This document shows, in pieces, positions 34,643 through 42,818 of a DNA stretch of 64,000 nucleotides. Positions within the stretch are counted from its first letter, which is position 1. Every line of letters starts with the position of its first letter. This stretch comes from Methylobacterium aerolatum. GTDB taxonomy: Bacteria > Pseudomonadota > Alphaproteobacteria > Rhizobiales > Beijerinckiaceae. The notes below the pieces were generated by a model. That model was not told where the DNA came from. It was given only the letters and a program-made list of their open reading frames with translations, and did not search any database. Made by a program: the position numbers and the translations under genes. The stretch is from contig NZ_BPQE01000015.1 in assembly GCF_022179085.1 (NCBI RefSeq), positions 1-64,000 of the forward strand. Reading direction: 5' to 3'.

Positions 34643-34828
34643 ATGCGCTTCGAAATGTACCGTGATTCCGCCGGAGAATGGCGCTGGCGCCTGCGAGCCC
34701 GCAACGGCGAGGTCATCGCCGACTCGGGCGAAGGCTATAAGCGCCGCGAGGATTGCGAGCACGGCATCGAGCTCGTGCGCCAGAGCGCCGAGGCGAAGTT
34801 CGTCGATATGACGACGCAGATCGCCTGA
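34643..34828 (+). CDS. DUF1508 (YegP-like) small protein
   Basis: The 61-residue product FEMYRDSAGEWRWRLRARNG followed by EVIADSGEGYKRREDCEHGI matches the single-copy DUF1508/YegP fold, a small beta-rich domain of unknown function. The ATG at 34643 is preferred because GGAG at 34633-34636 is a normal distance upstream; another ATG two codons earlier would sit directly on it. No operon partner: a terminator lies just upstream and a spacer follows. Confidence 0.8.
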   Translation: MRFEMYRDSAGEWRWRLRARNGEVIADSGEGYKRREDCEHGIELVRQSAEAKFVDMTTQIA

Positions 34829-35133
34829 AGGCCACCGACATCCGTCTCTTCAGACGTACGCGAAGCGTTCCAGGGTAGTCCTACGCTTCCGCAGCCGTTC
34901 GCAAATTTGGACGGACTCGCGTGCGCTTGAGATGACCAAGCGGGTCGGTGTCGGCCATCGCCGTCGGCGCGCGCATGGCAATTTCGGAAGGCTTTGGGAG
35001 CGGGATCGGTAACACGGCTCGCCAAGCGATTCATGCCGCCCATCGTCTCGCGACAATCGCTGCGCTATGATGCAGCCTGAGCACGGCCGGCGACAGATCC
35101 GGCTGGCTCCGAGGAAACGCAGGACCCACCGAG
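34829..35133. other. Spacer with no supported gene
   Basis: Nothing convincing was found: no ORF with conserved features and no clear terminator. The 3' end must hold the promoter and ribosome-binding site of the small membrane protein gene. Confidence 0.45.
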
Positions 35134-35271
35134 ATGAACGATATCGCCGAGCGGCGCGCGGAGGCGGGAGCCTCGCGTGACCTCTGGCAATCGATCCCGT
35201 TCGATTGCATCCTGAGCGCCGTGTTCGTGATCGCGGCGGCGGGCTTGGTGCTCGCCGGGGTGTTTCCCTGA
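35134..35271 (+). CDS. Small single-pass membrane protein (45 aa)
   Basis: The ORF starts with ATG at 35134 and encodes MNDIAERRAEAGASRDLWQS, then a hydrophobic segment CILSAVFVIAAAGLVLAGVF running to the C-terminus. It has one transmembrane helix with a charged N-terminal tail. Its stop lies 8 bp before the ATG of the thioesterase gene and overlaps none of it, so the two are probably co-transcribed. No named family is recognised, but the coding signal (codon use and spacing) looks real. Confidence 0.5.
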   Translation: MNDIAERRAEAGASRDLWQSIPFDCILSAVFVIAAAGLVLAGVFP

Positions 35272-35279
35272 GGGCGGCC

Positions 35280-35735
35280 ATGCAGGTTTCCGGCACAGCG
35301 GGTCAGGGCTTCGAGGGCACGCGCGAGGGCGCGCCGCCCGCCGATGGGGCGAAGGGCGCGGAGGAACTGCCCCAGGGCGACCTCACCGTGCGCACCATCG
35401 CCATGCCCGCCGACACCAACGCCAACGGCGACATCTTCGGCGGCTGGGTGCTGTCGCAGATGGATCAGGCCGGGGGGATCGCCGGGGTGGAGCGGGCCAG
35501 CGGGCGGGTGGTCACGGTCGCCGTGGACGGCATGACCTTCCTCCGCCCCGTGGCGGTGGGGGACGTGCTCTGCGTCTACACCCGCGTGTCCCATGTCGGC
35601 CGGACGTCGATGAAGATCGAGGTCGAGGCCTGGGCGCGGCGCTTCCGCACCCAGTTCAGGGAAAGGGTGACGCGGGCGACCTTCACCTTCGTCTCCATCG
35701 ACGACGAGGGCCGCCCGCGCCCGATCCCTACTTGA
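35280..35735 (+). CDS. Acyl-CoA thioesterase, hotdog fold (YciA-like)
   Basis: The 151-residue product has a short nonconserved N-terminus, then TVRTIAMPADTNANGDIFGG and GWVLSQMDQAGGIAG, which carry the hotdog helix and the catalytic Asn/Asp pattern of the YciA/ACOT12 group. VDGMTFLRPVAVGDVLCVYT follows. These enzymes hydrolyse various acyl-CoAs to free acid and CoA. The ATG at 35280 follows GAGGGCGG. The 3' end overlaps the convergent sodC gene by 8 bp. Confidence 0.9.
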   Translation: MQVSGTAGQGFEGTREGAPPADGAKGAEELPQGDLTVRTIAMPADTNANGDIFGGWVLSQMDQAGGIAGVERASGRVVTVAVDGMTFLRPVAVGDVLCVYTRVSHVGRTSMKIEVEAWARRFRTQFRERVTRATFTFVSIDDEGRPRPIPT

Positions 35736-36273
35736 TTACGCCGCAGGCGATCCGGTCGCCCGCGCCGCCGATCGGCTGGGTGGTGTGGTCGTCCTCGTTG
35801 GCGTGAATGATCAGGGCCGAGCCGTCGCCGTCCTTCAGGCCGCCCTCGCCGGTGAGGGCCGTCTCGGAGGAGACCTCGGCGTTGGCCGAGCCGTCCTGAT
35901 TGGCGAAGATGTTGGCGAGATCGCCCTCGTCCGGCCCGTCGGGGTTGAGCAGGCCGTGCTTGCTCTGGTCGTGGTTCACATGGGCTTTCGAGTTCATGAA
36001 CTTCGCGTCGGAGCAGTCGCCGACCGCGTGGAAGTGCATGCCGTGCCAGCCCGGGGGCAGGCCGCCCGGCTGGATGGCCACGCGCAGGACGAGGTTGTTC
36101 GCGCCGTCACGGATCGTCAGCTTGCCGATCGTGTCGCCCTTCGCATTCTTGATCGGGCTCTCGAAGGCCTCCGGCGCGGAGACCTTCGCGGCCTCCTTCG
36201 GGGGCTCCTGGGCGAGGGCGGGGGCAGCTGTCGCGAGGCTCGAAAGGGCGAGGAGCGTCAGGGTACGGATCAT
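35728..36273 (-). CDS. sodC: Superoxide dismutase [Cu-Zn], periplasmic
   Basis: SodC dismutates superoxide in the periplasm. The 181-residue product starts with a signal peptide (LTLLALSSLATAAPALAQ). It has the copper/zinc motifs GWHGMHFHAVGDC and HGLLNPDGPDEGDLANI, and the C-terminal IIHANEDDHTTQPIGGAGDR with the active-site arginine. All metal ligands seem present. It is convergent with the thioesterase gene and has its own upstream region of about 200 bp. Confidence 0.95.
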   Translation of the reverse strand: MIRTLTLLALSSLATAAPALAQEPPKEAAKVSAPEAFESPIKNAKGDTIGKLTIRDGANNLVLRVAIQPGGLPPGWHGMHFHAVGDCSDAKFMNSKAHVNHDQSKHGLLNPDGPDEGDLANIFANQDGSANAEVSSETALTGEGGLKDGDGSALIIHANEDDHTTQPIGGAGDRIACGVIK

Positions 36274-36475
36274 TCGGTTTCCCCCAATTTCCTGTGCGCC
36301 GCGGTGGGGATCGGAGGGTCATGGCCCCCAATCCGTGCGCGCGCGCCGTGTCTTAGGTCGATTCGGCTTTTCTGTCGCCGGCGCGCCCTCTAGGTAGGGG
36401 GCACGCGCTCCGCAGACAGGGGCCACCGATCCGCAGCCGCGTCGGCGCGGCATCCACAACGAAGCCCGAAGGTCG

Positions 36476-37213
36476 ATGAACCGCGAGCGGCAGAGGGCCG
36501 ACCTGTTCCTGGTCGCGCACGGTCATTTCGAGAGTCGCGCCAGGGCCCAGGCCGCGATCCGGGCGGGGCTCGTGCGGGTCGACGGGCGCCCGCTCGCCCG
36601 CGCCTCGGACACGATCGCCCCCGGCGCCACGGTGGAGGCGCAGCCCGATCACCCCTTCGTGTCGCGCGGTGGCCTCAAGCTCGCCGCCGCCCTCGATGCC
36701 TTCGGGATTGACCCGGCGGGCCGGGTCTGCCTCGATGTCGGCGCCTCGACGGGCGGCTTCACGGATGTGTGGCTCGCCCGGGGCGCCGCGCATGTCCACG
36801 CCGTCGATGTCGGGCGCGACCAGCTCCATCCGCGCCTGCGGGCGGAGCCGCGCGTCACCAGCCTGGAGGGCACGGATATCCGCTCGCTCGGGGCCGGCGC
36901 CCTCGAACCCCGCCCGGCGCTCGCGAGCGTCGATGTCAGCTTCATCGCCCTGCGCCTCGTCCTGCCCGCGCTGCCGCCCCTGCTGGCGGCGGGGGCGGAG
37001 GTCGTCGCGCTGATCAAGCCGCAATTCGAGGCGGGGCGCGAGCGGGTCGGCCGGGGCGGGATCGTCCGCGATCCCGCGGTGCGCGAGGCGGTCTGCGCCG
37101 AGGTCCGGGCGCAGGTCGAGGCCATGGGCGGCAGCGTCCTCGGCCTCGTTCCGTCCCCCATCGAAGGGGGCGACGGCAATGTCGAATTTCTGATCGGGGC
37201 ACGCCTGCCGTGA
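36476..37213 (+). CDS. tlyA: TlyA-family rRNA (cytidine-2'-O)-methyltransferase
   Basis: TlyA methylates 2'-OH of cytidines in 16S and/or 23S rRNA and is often mis-named hemolysin. The 245-residue product has an N-terminal S4 RNA-binding domain (about residues 5-60). FVSRGGLKLAAAL follows, then the FtsJ-like SAM fold CLDVGASTGGFTDVWLARGA. A Lys-Asp-Lys-Glu-type catalytic set is expected; I see the K of GGLKL and KPQFE. The gene's stop codon overlaps the GTG of the next methyltransferase, so the two are translationally coupled. Confidence 0.9.
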   Translation: MNRERQRADLFLVAHGHFESRARAQAAIRAGLVRVDGRPLARASDTIAPGATVEAQPDHPFVSRGGLKLAAALDAFGIDPAGRVCLDVGASTGGFTDVWLARGAAHVHAVDVGRDQLHPRLRAEPRVTSLEGTDIRSLGAGALEPRPALASVDVSFIALRLVLPALPPLLAAGAEVVALIKPQFEAGRERVGRGGIVRDPAVREAVCAEVRAQVEAMGGSVLGLVPSPIEGGDGNVEFLIGARLP

Positions 37214-38445
37214 GCGAGACCGTCACCATCGAACGGCTCGGCGCCAAGGGCGACGGGATCGCGGCGGACGGCACCATCGTGCCCTTCGCCCTGCCCGGCG
37301 AGCAGGCCGCGATCCACCGCGAGGGCCAGCGGGCCGAGTTGCTCGGCATCGAGGAGCCCTCGCCGGAGCGGATCGAGCCCTTCTGTCCCCATTTCATGCG
37401 CTGCGGCGGGTGCCGCACGCAGCATCTCGCCCGCCCCGCCGAATTGGAGTGGAAACGCGGCATCGTCGCCGGGGCGCTGACCCAGGCCGGGCTCTCCGTG
37501 GTGCCGGAGCCGACCGTCGACGCCCACGGGGCGGGGCGGCGGCGCATCACCCTCCACGTCCGCTTTATCGACGGGCGAACGGAAGCGGGCCTCATGGCCG
37601 CCCGCAGCCATGCCCTGGTGCCCCTCGACCATTGCCCCATCACCGTCCCCGCCCTGCGCGAGGCCCCGGCCGTGGCCCGTGCCCTGGCGGCTCCCGTCGG
37701 CGGCGGGCGCAAGCCCCTCGACGTGGCGATCACCGCCACCGATCAGGGGCTCGATGTCGATCTGCGCGGCCACGGTCCGGTCCAGCCCCGCGCAACGGAG
37801 GCCCTGGTCCGTCTGGCGGGGGAACTCGGCCTCGCCCGGCTGTCGCTGCACGGGGAGCGCCTGATGGAGGCCGAGCCCGTGACGGTCGGGGCCGAGGGCG
37901 GGTCGCTCTATCCCGCGCCCGGCGGCTTCCTCCAGGCGACGGAGGCCGGTCAGGCGGTGCTGACCCGCCTCGTCGTCGAGGCCCTCGACCCCAAGGTGAA
38001 GCGCGTCGCGGACCTTTTCTCCGGCTGCGGGCCCCTGGCGCTGGCGATGGCCGGGCGGGCCGCCGTCCACGCCGTGGAGGGGGAGGCGACGGCGCTCGCC
38101 GGGCTGGAGCGCTCCGCCAGGGCCGCCACCGGCCTCAAGCGGATCACCACCGAGCGGCGCGACCTGTTCCGGCGCCCGCTCCTGCCCCTCGAACTCAAGG
38201 TCTTCGACGCCGTGGTGTTCGATCCGCCCCGCGCCGGGGCCGAGGCGCAGGCGAAGCAACTCGCGGCCTCCCCGGTGCCCCTGGTGGTGGGCGTGGCCTG
38301 CGATGCCGGAACCTTCGGGCGCGACGCGGCGACCCTCGCCGGCGGCGGCTATCGCCTGGAGCGGGTGGTGCCGGTCGATCAGTTCCGCCATGCGGGGCAT
38401 GTGGAGATGGTCGGCGTGTTCCGCCGGGAGGCCCGGCGCCGCTGA
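37210..38445 (+). CDS. TrmA/RlmD-family 5-methyluridine RNA methyltransferase
   Basis: The 411-residue product starts with a TRAM-like region (TVTIERLGAKGDGIA). A 4Fe-4S cluster site follows with cysteines in FCPHFMRCGGC plus LDHCPI. The C-terminal SAM domain has ADLFSGCGPLALAMAG, FDPPRAG, and the nucleophile Cys in VACDAGTFGRD. The general base is in DQFRHAGHVEMV. It methylates a uridine in rRNA or tRNA; which one is not readable from sequence. The GTG at 37210 overlaps the tlyA stop (GTGA), a sign of coupling, and both products modify ribosomal RNA or tRNA. Confidence 0.92.
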   Translation: MSETVTIERLGAKGDGIAADGTIVPFALPGEQAAIHREGQRAELLGIEEPSPERIEPFCPHFMRCGGCRTQHLARPAELEWKRGIVAGALTQAGLSVVPEPTVDAHGAGRRRITLHVRFIDGRTEAGLMAARSHALVPLDHCPITVPALREAPAVARALAAPVGGGRKPLDVAITATDQGLDVDLRGHGPVQPRATEALVRLAGELGLARLSLHGERLMEAEPVTVGAEGGSLYPAPGGFLQATEAGQAVLTRLVVEALDPKVKRVADLFSGCGPLALAMAGRAAVHAVEGEATALAGLERSARAATGLKRITTERRDLFRRPLLPLELKVFDAVVFDPPRAGAEAQAKQLAASPVPLVVGVACDAGTFGRDAATLAGGGYRLERVVPVDQFRHAGHVEMVGVFRREARRR

Positions 38446-38525
38446 GCCCTGTGTTCCGGCGCACGCAACCGCCTCGTCCGTCACCTGTTTTTTCCCCAAG
38501 GGAGAGGCATGACGGAGACCAGGAG

Positions 38526-38810
38526 ATGACCCCGAGGAACACCCCCATTCGGACGCTTGCCGCGACGCTCATGGTCGCGTCGTTGCTGCCGCCGGCTGCG
38601 GCGTTCGCCAACTCCGACGGGTTGCCGCATGTGACCGGCACCGGCGGAGGCCCGCTGACGACGGTGACGGCCCCCCACACCCAGGGCACCGGGGTCACCA
38701 AGCCGCCGGGCGCCGCCCTCCAGGGCGAGGCGGGCGAACTCGCCGCCCAGCACCGTCGCGGACAGATCCTCAGCGACCGGCTCCAGCGCAGCATCTGCAA
38801 CGGCTGCTGA
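38526..38810 (+). CDS. Small secreted hypothetical protein
   Basis: The 94-residue product has a signal peptide (LAATLMVASLLPPAAAFA). The short mature part is rich in Gly, Thr and Pro and ends in SICNGC. The two C-terminal cysteines could form a disulfide. A good ribosome-binding site (AGGAG) precedes the ATG at 38526. I do not recognise the family. It stands between the methyltransferase pair and corA. Confidence 0.6.
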   Translation: MTPRNTPIRTLAATLMVASLLPPAAAFANSDGLPHVTGTGGGPLTTVTAPHTQGTGVTKPPGAALQGEAGELAAQHRRGQILSDRLQRSICNGC

Positions 38811-38942
38811 GCGCCCCCGGGCACGCCCGTCACGGAACCTTCAAGAAACCGCGCCACATGCCCCCGGCCCCTTGCGCGTGCCGCCGTCGTGCGGGATGCG
38901 GGGCGCCGGAAGCCGTCGCCGTTTCTGAAGTCGAGACCGTTC

Positions 38943-39947
38943 GTGATCTTCATCCATCAGCCCATCACGGAGGCCGGGCAGCACCTGCTCGAGCGCCGGG
39001 CCGTGAACCTTCAGGATGTCATCCCCGAGGACACGCTGTGGCTCGACCTCATCAGGCCGACCCGCGAGGAGGAGCTGAAAGCCGAGGAATTCGCCGGGAT
39101 CGAGGTGCCGACCCGCGAGGAGATGAAGGACATCGAGCCCTCCGAACTGCTCTACGTGGAGGACGGCGCCCGCTACATGACCGGTCGGGTGCTCTCGAAG
39201 GTGACGGGATCGGAGGAGCCGGGGCTTGCCGGCATCACCTTCATCCTGCGGGGCAACCGGCTGATCACCGTGCGGCATGAAGAGCCGCAGGCCTTCCGCA
39301 TGTTCACCCAGCGCGCGGGCCGGGCCACGGGCAACGGCCACGCCGTGGTGGCATCGGGCGATGCCATCCTGGCCGGGCTGATCGAGGCGGTGATCGACCG
39401 GGCGGCGGACGTGCTCCAGCTCCAAGGCGAGCGGATCGACCGTCTCTCCGGCTCGATCTTCGAGGTGCAGGAGGATCCGAGCGCCCGCAACACGGCCCTG
39501 CAGGACACCCTCCGGGCACTCGGCCGCCACGGCGACCTGATCTCGAAGCAGCGCGAGAGTCTCGTCTCGATGGAGCGGATTCTGCTCTCGCTCTCGGCGA
39601 CCTACCGGACCAACAAGGCCCCCCGCGACCTGCGCGAGGACGTGCGCTCGACCCTGCGCGACCTCCAGTCGCTGGAAGAGCACGCCACCTTCCTCTCCAC
39701 CAAGATCCAGTTCCTGCTCGACGCGACTCTCGGTCTCGTCAACCTGGAGCAGAACAACATCATCAAGCTGTTCTCGGTCATGGCGGTGGTCTTCATGCCC
39801 CCGACGCTGATCGCGTCGATCTACGGCATGAACTTCAAGTCCATCCCCGAGCTGGACTGGTCCTTCGGCTACCCGATGGCCGTCGTCATGATGGTGGTCG
39901 CGGCCGTGCTGCCCTACGCCTTCTTCCGCTGGAAGAGGTGGCTGTAG
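38943..39947 (+). CDS. corA: CorA-family magnesium/cobalt transporter
   Basis: CorA pentamers conduct Mg2+ across the inner membrane. The 334-residue product has the N-terminal cytoplasmic domain, a long stalk helix, and two C-terminal transmembrane helices. The selectivity motif YGMNF lies between VVFMPPTLIASI and YPMAVVMMVVAAVLPYAFF. The start is uncertain: GTG at 38943 gives VIFIHQPITEAG, the family's usual beginning, while a GTG at 38889 would add 18 basic residues. No strong Shine-Dalgarno is seen for either. Confidence 0.93.
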   Translation: MIFIHQPITEAGQHLLERRAVNLQDVIPEDTLWLDLIRPTREEELKAEEFAGIEVPTREEMKDIEPSELLYVEDGARYMTGRVLSKVTGSEEPGLAGITFILRGNRLITVRHEEPQAFRMFTQRAGRATGNGHAVVASGDAILAGLIEAVIDRAADVLQLQGERIDRLSGSIFEVQEDPSARNTALQDTLRALGRHGDLISKQRESLVSMERILLSLSATYRTNKAPRDLREDVRSTLRDLQSLEEHATFLSTKIQFLLDATLGLVNLEQNNIIKLFSVMAVVFMPPTLIASIYGMNFKSIPELDWSFGYPMAVVMMVVAAVLPYAFFRWKRWL

Positions 39948-39958
39948 GCGTCCTGCGG

Positions 39959-40025
39959 TCATCACGAGCGATCCAGGGCTGCGCGCCGTTCGAAGGCGCC
40001 CCTGGATTGCTCGCTCGCAAGGACG
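39959..40025. repeat. Inverted-repeat intergenic element (GTCAT.../CCAGG family), copy 1
   Basis: ACGAGCGATCCAGGG (39964-39978) faces CCCTGGATTGCTCGCTCG (40000-40017), an imperfect inverted repeat around about 20 bp. GTCATCACGAGCG at the left end matches the family's GTCATTGCGAGCG end. It lies 12 bp after the corA stop. Related copies are at 47412, 53731 and 57343, with a half copy near 104. Confidence 0.8.
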
Positions 40026-40176
40026 GGAGTTCGAGCCGACCCGCCTGGCTCTGTTGCCACGGATGCGGGACGCTCGCGGACGGGGCGCATCCCCCGCTCG
40101 CTCCGTTCCCCCCGCCATGACGGGAGGGGAGGTCCTGAGAGTCCGGCCGGACAGTCAGCCCTTTTCCCCTGCGCGA

Positions 40177-40287
40177 CCTCATCCCGAGGTGACGGAGCGC
40201 ACCGGAGGGCTCGAAGGAGACCTCCAGGGATCGCGGCGCGCTCTGGAGCCCTGCTTCGAGGCGGCTTCGCCGCACCTCAGGATGAGG
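40177..40287. repeat. Inverted-repeat element of a second family (CCTCATCC.../...GGATGAGG)
   Basis: CCTCATCCCGAGGTG (40177-40191) and CACCTCAGGATGAGG (40273-40287) are inverted ends of an about 110-bp element. The inner part holds further complementary stretches such as CTCCAGGG/CCCTGCTTCGAGG. A possible degenerate relative is at 48225. It sits with the first-family copy in the 380-bp spacer between corA and the CBS gene. Confidence 0.75.
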
Positions 40288-40326
40288 GGGTGGGATGGGA
40301 GGCGGAGGGGCTCTCCGGCCAGCCTC

Positions 40327-40758
40327 TCAGGCCGTCGTGATGTACTCCCTGAGCGCCTGATGCTCCGCCTCGACGGTGGCGATGCGCCGGGCCACGACGT
40401 CGCCGATGGAGACGATGCCGACGAGGCGGCCGTCCTCGCAGACCGGAACGTGGCGGAACCGGCCGTTGGTCATCAGCTCCATCACGTCCTCAATCGTGGC
40501 CGAGCGGTTGCAGGTCGTGACGTGGGTGGTCATGTGGTCGCTCACCGGCGCATCGAAGGTCGCCGCGCCGAGGCGGGCCAGCGCCCGCATGATGTCCCGC
40601 TCCGAGACGACGCCTGCCACAGTGCCGTCCGGATGCGCGACGACGAGGGCGCCGATGCGCTGCTCCGCCAGCGTGTGAATGACGTCTCCGAGGGTCTTGT
40701 CCGGGCTCACGGTGGCCACGGTCGTCCCCTTCTCGGCGAGAATGCGCGCGACGGTCAT
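40327..40758 (-). CDS. CBS-domain pair protein
   Basis: The 143-residue product consists of two CBS domains (about residues 1-65, VARILAEKGTTVATVSPDKT; and 75-135, MTNGRFRHVPVCEDGRLVGI). CBS pairs bind adenosyl nucleotides such as AMP, ATP or SAM and usually regulate a partner enzyme or channel. No partner lies adjacent. VVSERDIMRAL is typical of the group annotated as inosine-5-monophosphate dehydrogenase-like CBS proteins. The start ATG at 40758 follows GGGAGGG on this strand. Confidence 0.9.
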   Translation of the reverse strand: MTVARILAEKGTTVATVSPDKTLGDVIHTLAEQRIGALVVAHPDGTVAGVVSERDIMRALARLGAATFDAPVSDHMTTHVTTCNRSATIEDVMELMTNGRFRHVPVCEDGRLVGIVSIGDVVARRIATVEAEHQALREYITTA

Positions 40759-40908
40759 CGATCCCTCCCTGTGGGCGAATGAGGCGTCCCGATCGTCCCG
40801 GCACGCCGGTCCGGGCCGGGTTGATCCCGGCTTCCGTAGTTCGCGGCGAGTGTGTGACCGAATGCGCGAACGCGCAAGATCGTGATCGCCGCGGACGTCG
40901 CGGCATCC

Positions 40909-41724
40909 TCAGCGCCTGACCGGACCGGGCCGGTCAAAGAAGGGAAACAGCAGGAAGCCGACGACGAAGCCGCCGAGATGCGCGTCCCACGCGATGGCCG
41001 AGCTGTCGGCGAGGAGCGGCGTGCTCACCACACCGAAGATCAGGTTGGTCACCAGCCAGATCGCGAGGAAGGACACGGCGGTGCGGTTGCGCAGCAGTTC
41101 CGGGATGGTCTCCACCGGGCGGTGCACCGGCACCTGCCAGGGCGCGCCGTAGCCGGAGACGGGGGGCTGGAAGACGAAGCGGGAGGCCGCCGCCATCAGC
41201 GCCGAGATGCCCGCCGAGGCGCCCACCAACGGTGTGGCGCCGAGCGGATCGACCAGGATGTGCAGGAGGCCGCCCGCCACGATCCCGGCCAGGCCGATGG
41301 CCAGGAAACGCCAGGGGCCGCAGCGGCGGGCGACGGGGGTGCCGAAGGCCGCGAGCCAGACGCTGTTGAAGATCACGTGCATCCACGAACCGTGGAGCAG
41401 GGCATAGGTGGCGAGCGTCCACGGTTCCAGCGCACCCTCGCCGATGATGTAGCGGGCGAATGCCTCCCGCAGGGGGGCGACGTCCGGCGCCCCCGCGCCC
41501 GCCGCCGCGAGCACGTCCGCAGCGCGGGACGGATCGAACCAGATCGTCCAGCGGGCCGGCACCAGGGCGAAATCGAGCACGAGACGGATATCGGCGGAAT
41601 CCGGAAGCAGGTATTCACGGATCGCCTGGATCGCGAGAATCACCCCGATCGAGGCGGTGACCACCCCGGGCATGTTGAAGACCGGGGCGCGGCTCTGGCG
41701 CGGGAAATCGGGCAAGGCATCCAT
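40909..41724 (-). CDS. Rhomboid-family intramembrane serine protease
   Basis: The 271-residue product has about six hydrophobic segments. It has the rhomboid motifs HGSWMHVIFNSVWL (oxyanion Asn region), the catalytic Ser in GASAGISALM, and the catalytic His in WDAHLGGFVVGFL. Rhomboids cleave transmembrane segments of membrane proteins; the substrate is unknown. The upstream spacer (41725-42087) separates it from the divergent PAS_5 gene. Confidence 0.93.
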   Translation of the reverse strand: MDALPDFPRQSRAPVFNMPGVVTASIGVILAIQAIREYLLPDSADIRLVLDFALVPARWTIWFDPSRAADVLAAAGAGAPDVAPLREAFARYIIGEGALEPWTLATYALLHGSWMHVIFNSVWLAAFGTPVARRCGPWRFLAIGLAGIVAGGLLHILVDPLGATPLVGASAGISALMAAASRFVFQPPVSGYGAPWQVPVHRPVETIPELLRNRTAVSFLAIWLVTNLIFGVVSTPLLADSSAIAWDAHLGGFVVGFLLFPFFDRPGPVRR

Positions 41725-42087
41725 CGTCCCACATGTCGTTGCCGCGCCGCCGCGGGCAAGCCCGTCCCGGCAGGGAAGTGCACGTCCGTCCCGGCGGGGA
41801 CCCGAGGGCGCCGCGCCGACGGGCCGGGGACGGCGGCGACTGATTCGTCCCGCGGGGGGCGAGATGCCGGTCGCCCTGGGGATGCAAAGTTGAGTTGCAA
41901 GGTAAGCCGCAATCTTTAGTTGCGATTAGGCTTAACCAAACTCGAACTTTTCTCACGATTGGCGCCAATCTACGGGCATAGGGATTGCCGGGAGACCAGA
42001 AATCCGCACGATGCCCCGGCGAGATATGTTAACTTTGTCTCAAAATGGGCGGTAGCGGGGGCGAAGTTGTACCGACTCGGGACCGAT
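41725..42087. other. Divergent spacer between rhomboid and PAS_5 genes, probable promoters
   Basis: No gene is supported. From about 41880 on, the DNA becomes AT-richer and holds repeated TTGCAA/TTGCGA-like words and GTTAAC, as expected for promoter DNA. I cannot fix individual -10/-35 boxes with confidence. Confidence 0.4.
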
Positions 42088-42696
42088 ATGAAGCATCCCA
42101 CCAGCCACCGTCTTCACGCGTACTGGGATCAGCTCCGCGGAGACCGCGCGGCTCCAGAGCGCTCGGAGATCGAGCCCGGCGAAATCCGTCATCTTCTGGC
42201 AGATAGCCTGATCCTCGAACTCGATGTCCCGGCCAAGTCGGCCGTGATCCGCCTCGCCGGCACCAGGGTCTGCGCCCTGTACGGGCGCGAACTGCGCGGC
42301 CAGCCCTTCTCGGCCCTCTGGGGGGACCGCTCCTGCGATGCGTGGCGCCTCGCGGAGACGGTGGCCCTCGACACGCTCGGCGTGGTCGCGGGCCTGCGCG
42401 GCGTGAACCGGGCGGAGGAGGGGCTCGACCTCGAACTGCTGCTGCTGCCCCTGCGGCATCGGGGCCGGCCGCATGTGCGCGCGCTGGGCGCCCTGAGCTT
42501 CACCAGCGCGCCGCACTGGCTGGGCCTCCGGCCGGTGCTCCGCGCCGAGACGACCTCCCTGCGGATCCTGGCGCCGCGCAGCCGCACCACCCGGCCGGGG
42601 GCCGGCCAGGGTGGCGGCGACGTGCGCCGGCCGGTGCTCCCGGAGGGCGTGGTGCAGCGCGGGCACCTCATGGTCCATACCGGAGGGCGGGCCTGA
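42088..42696 (+). CDS. PAS_5-type PAS domain protein
   Basis: The 202-residue product starts MKHPTSHRLHAYWDQLRGDR followed by APERSEIEPGEIRHLLADSL. It continues with IRLAGTRVCALYGRELRGQP. This is the alphaproteobacterial PAS_5 family of stand-alone PAS proteins, which has many copies per genome. The ligand and output are unknown. The ATG at 42088 matches the family start. A PilZ protein gene follows 122 bp downstream, which may mean a shared role in envelope or motility signalling, but this is only position-based. Confidence 0.85.
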   Translation: MKHPTSHRLHAYWDQLRGDRAAPERSEIEPGEIRHLLADSLILELDVPAKSAVIRLAGTRVCALYGRELRGQPFSALWGDRSCDAWRLAETVALDTLGVVAGLRGVNRAEEGLDLELLLLPLRHRGRPHVRALGALSFTSAPHWLGLRPVLRAETTSLRILAPRSRTTRPGAGQGGGDVRRPVLPEGVVQRGHLMVHTGGRA

Positions 42697-42818
42697 GCGG
42701 ACGGATCGACAGAATTCGTTGCGCTTCGGTGCGCCAAGATCACTGAAGTCGCGAGTGGGAAGGCTTTCGTAAAGGCTCGGCGCATACCTTGATGCCGACG
42801 TGTAGAAACTGACGACCC

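Noticed and set aside
36476-37213. Hemolysin annotation for the TlyA-type protein
   Set aside because: The S4 and FtsJ-like SAM domains show a rRNA methyltransferase; the hemolysin name is historical.
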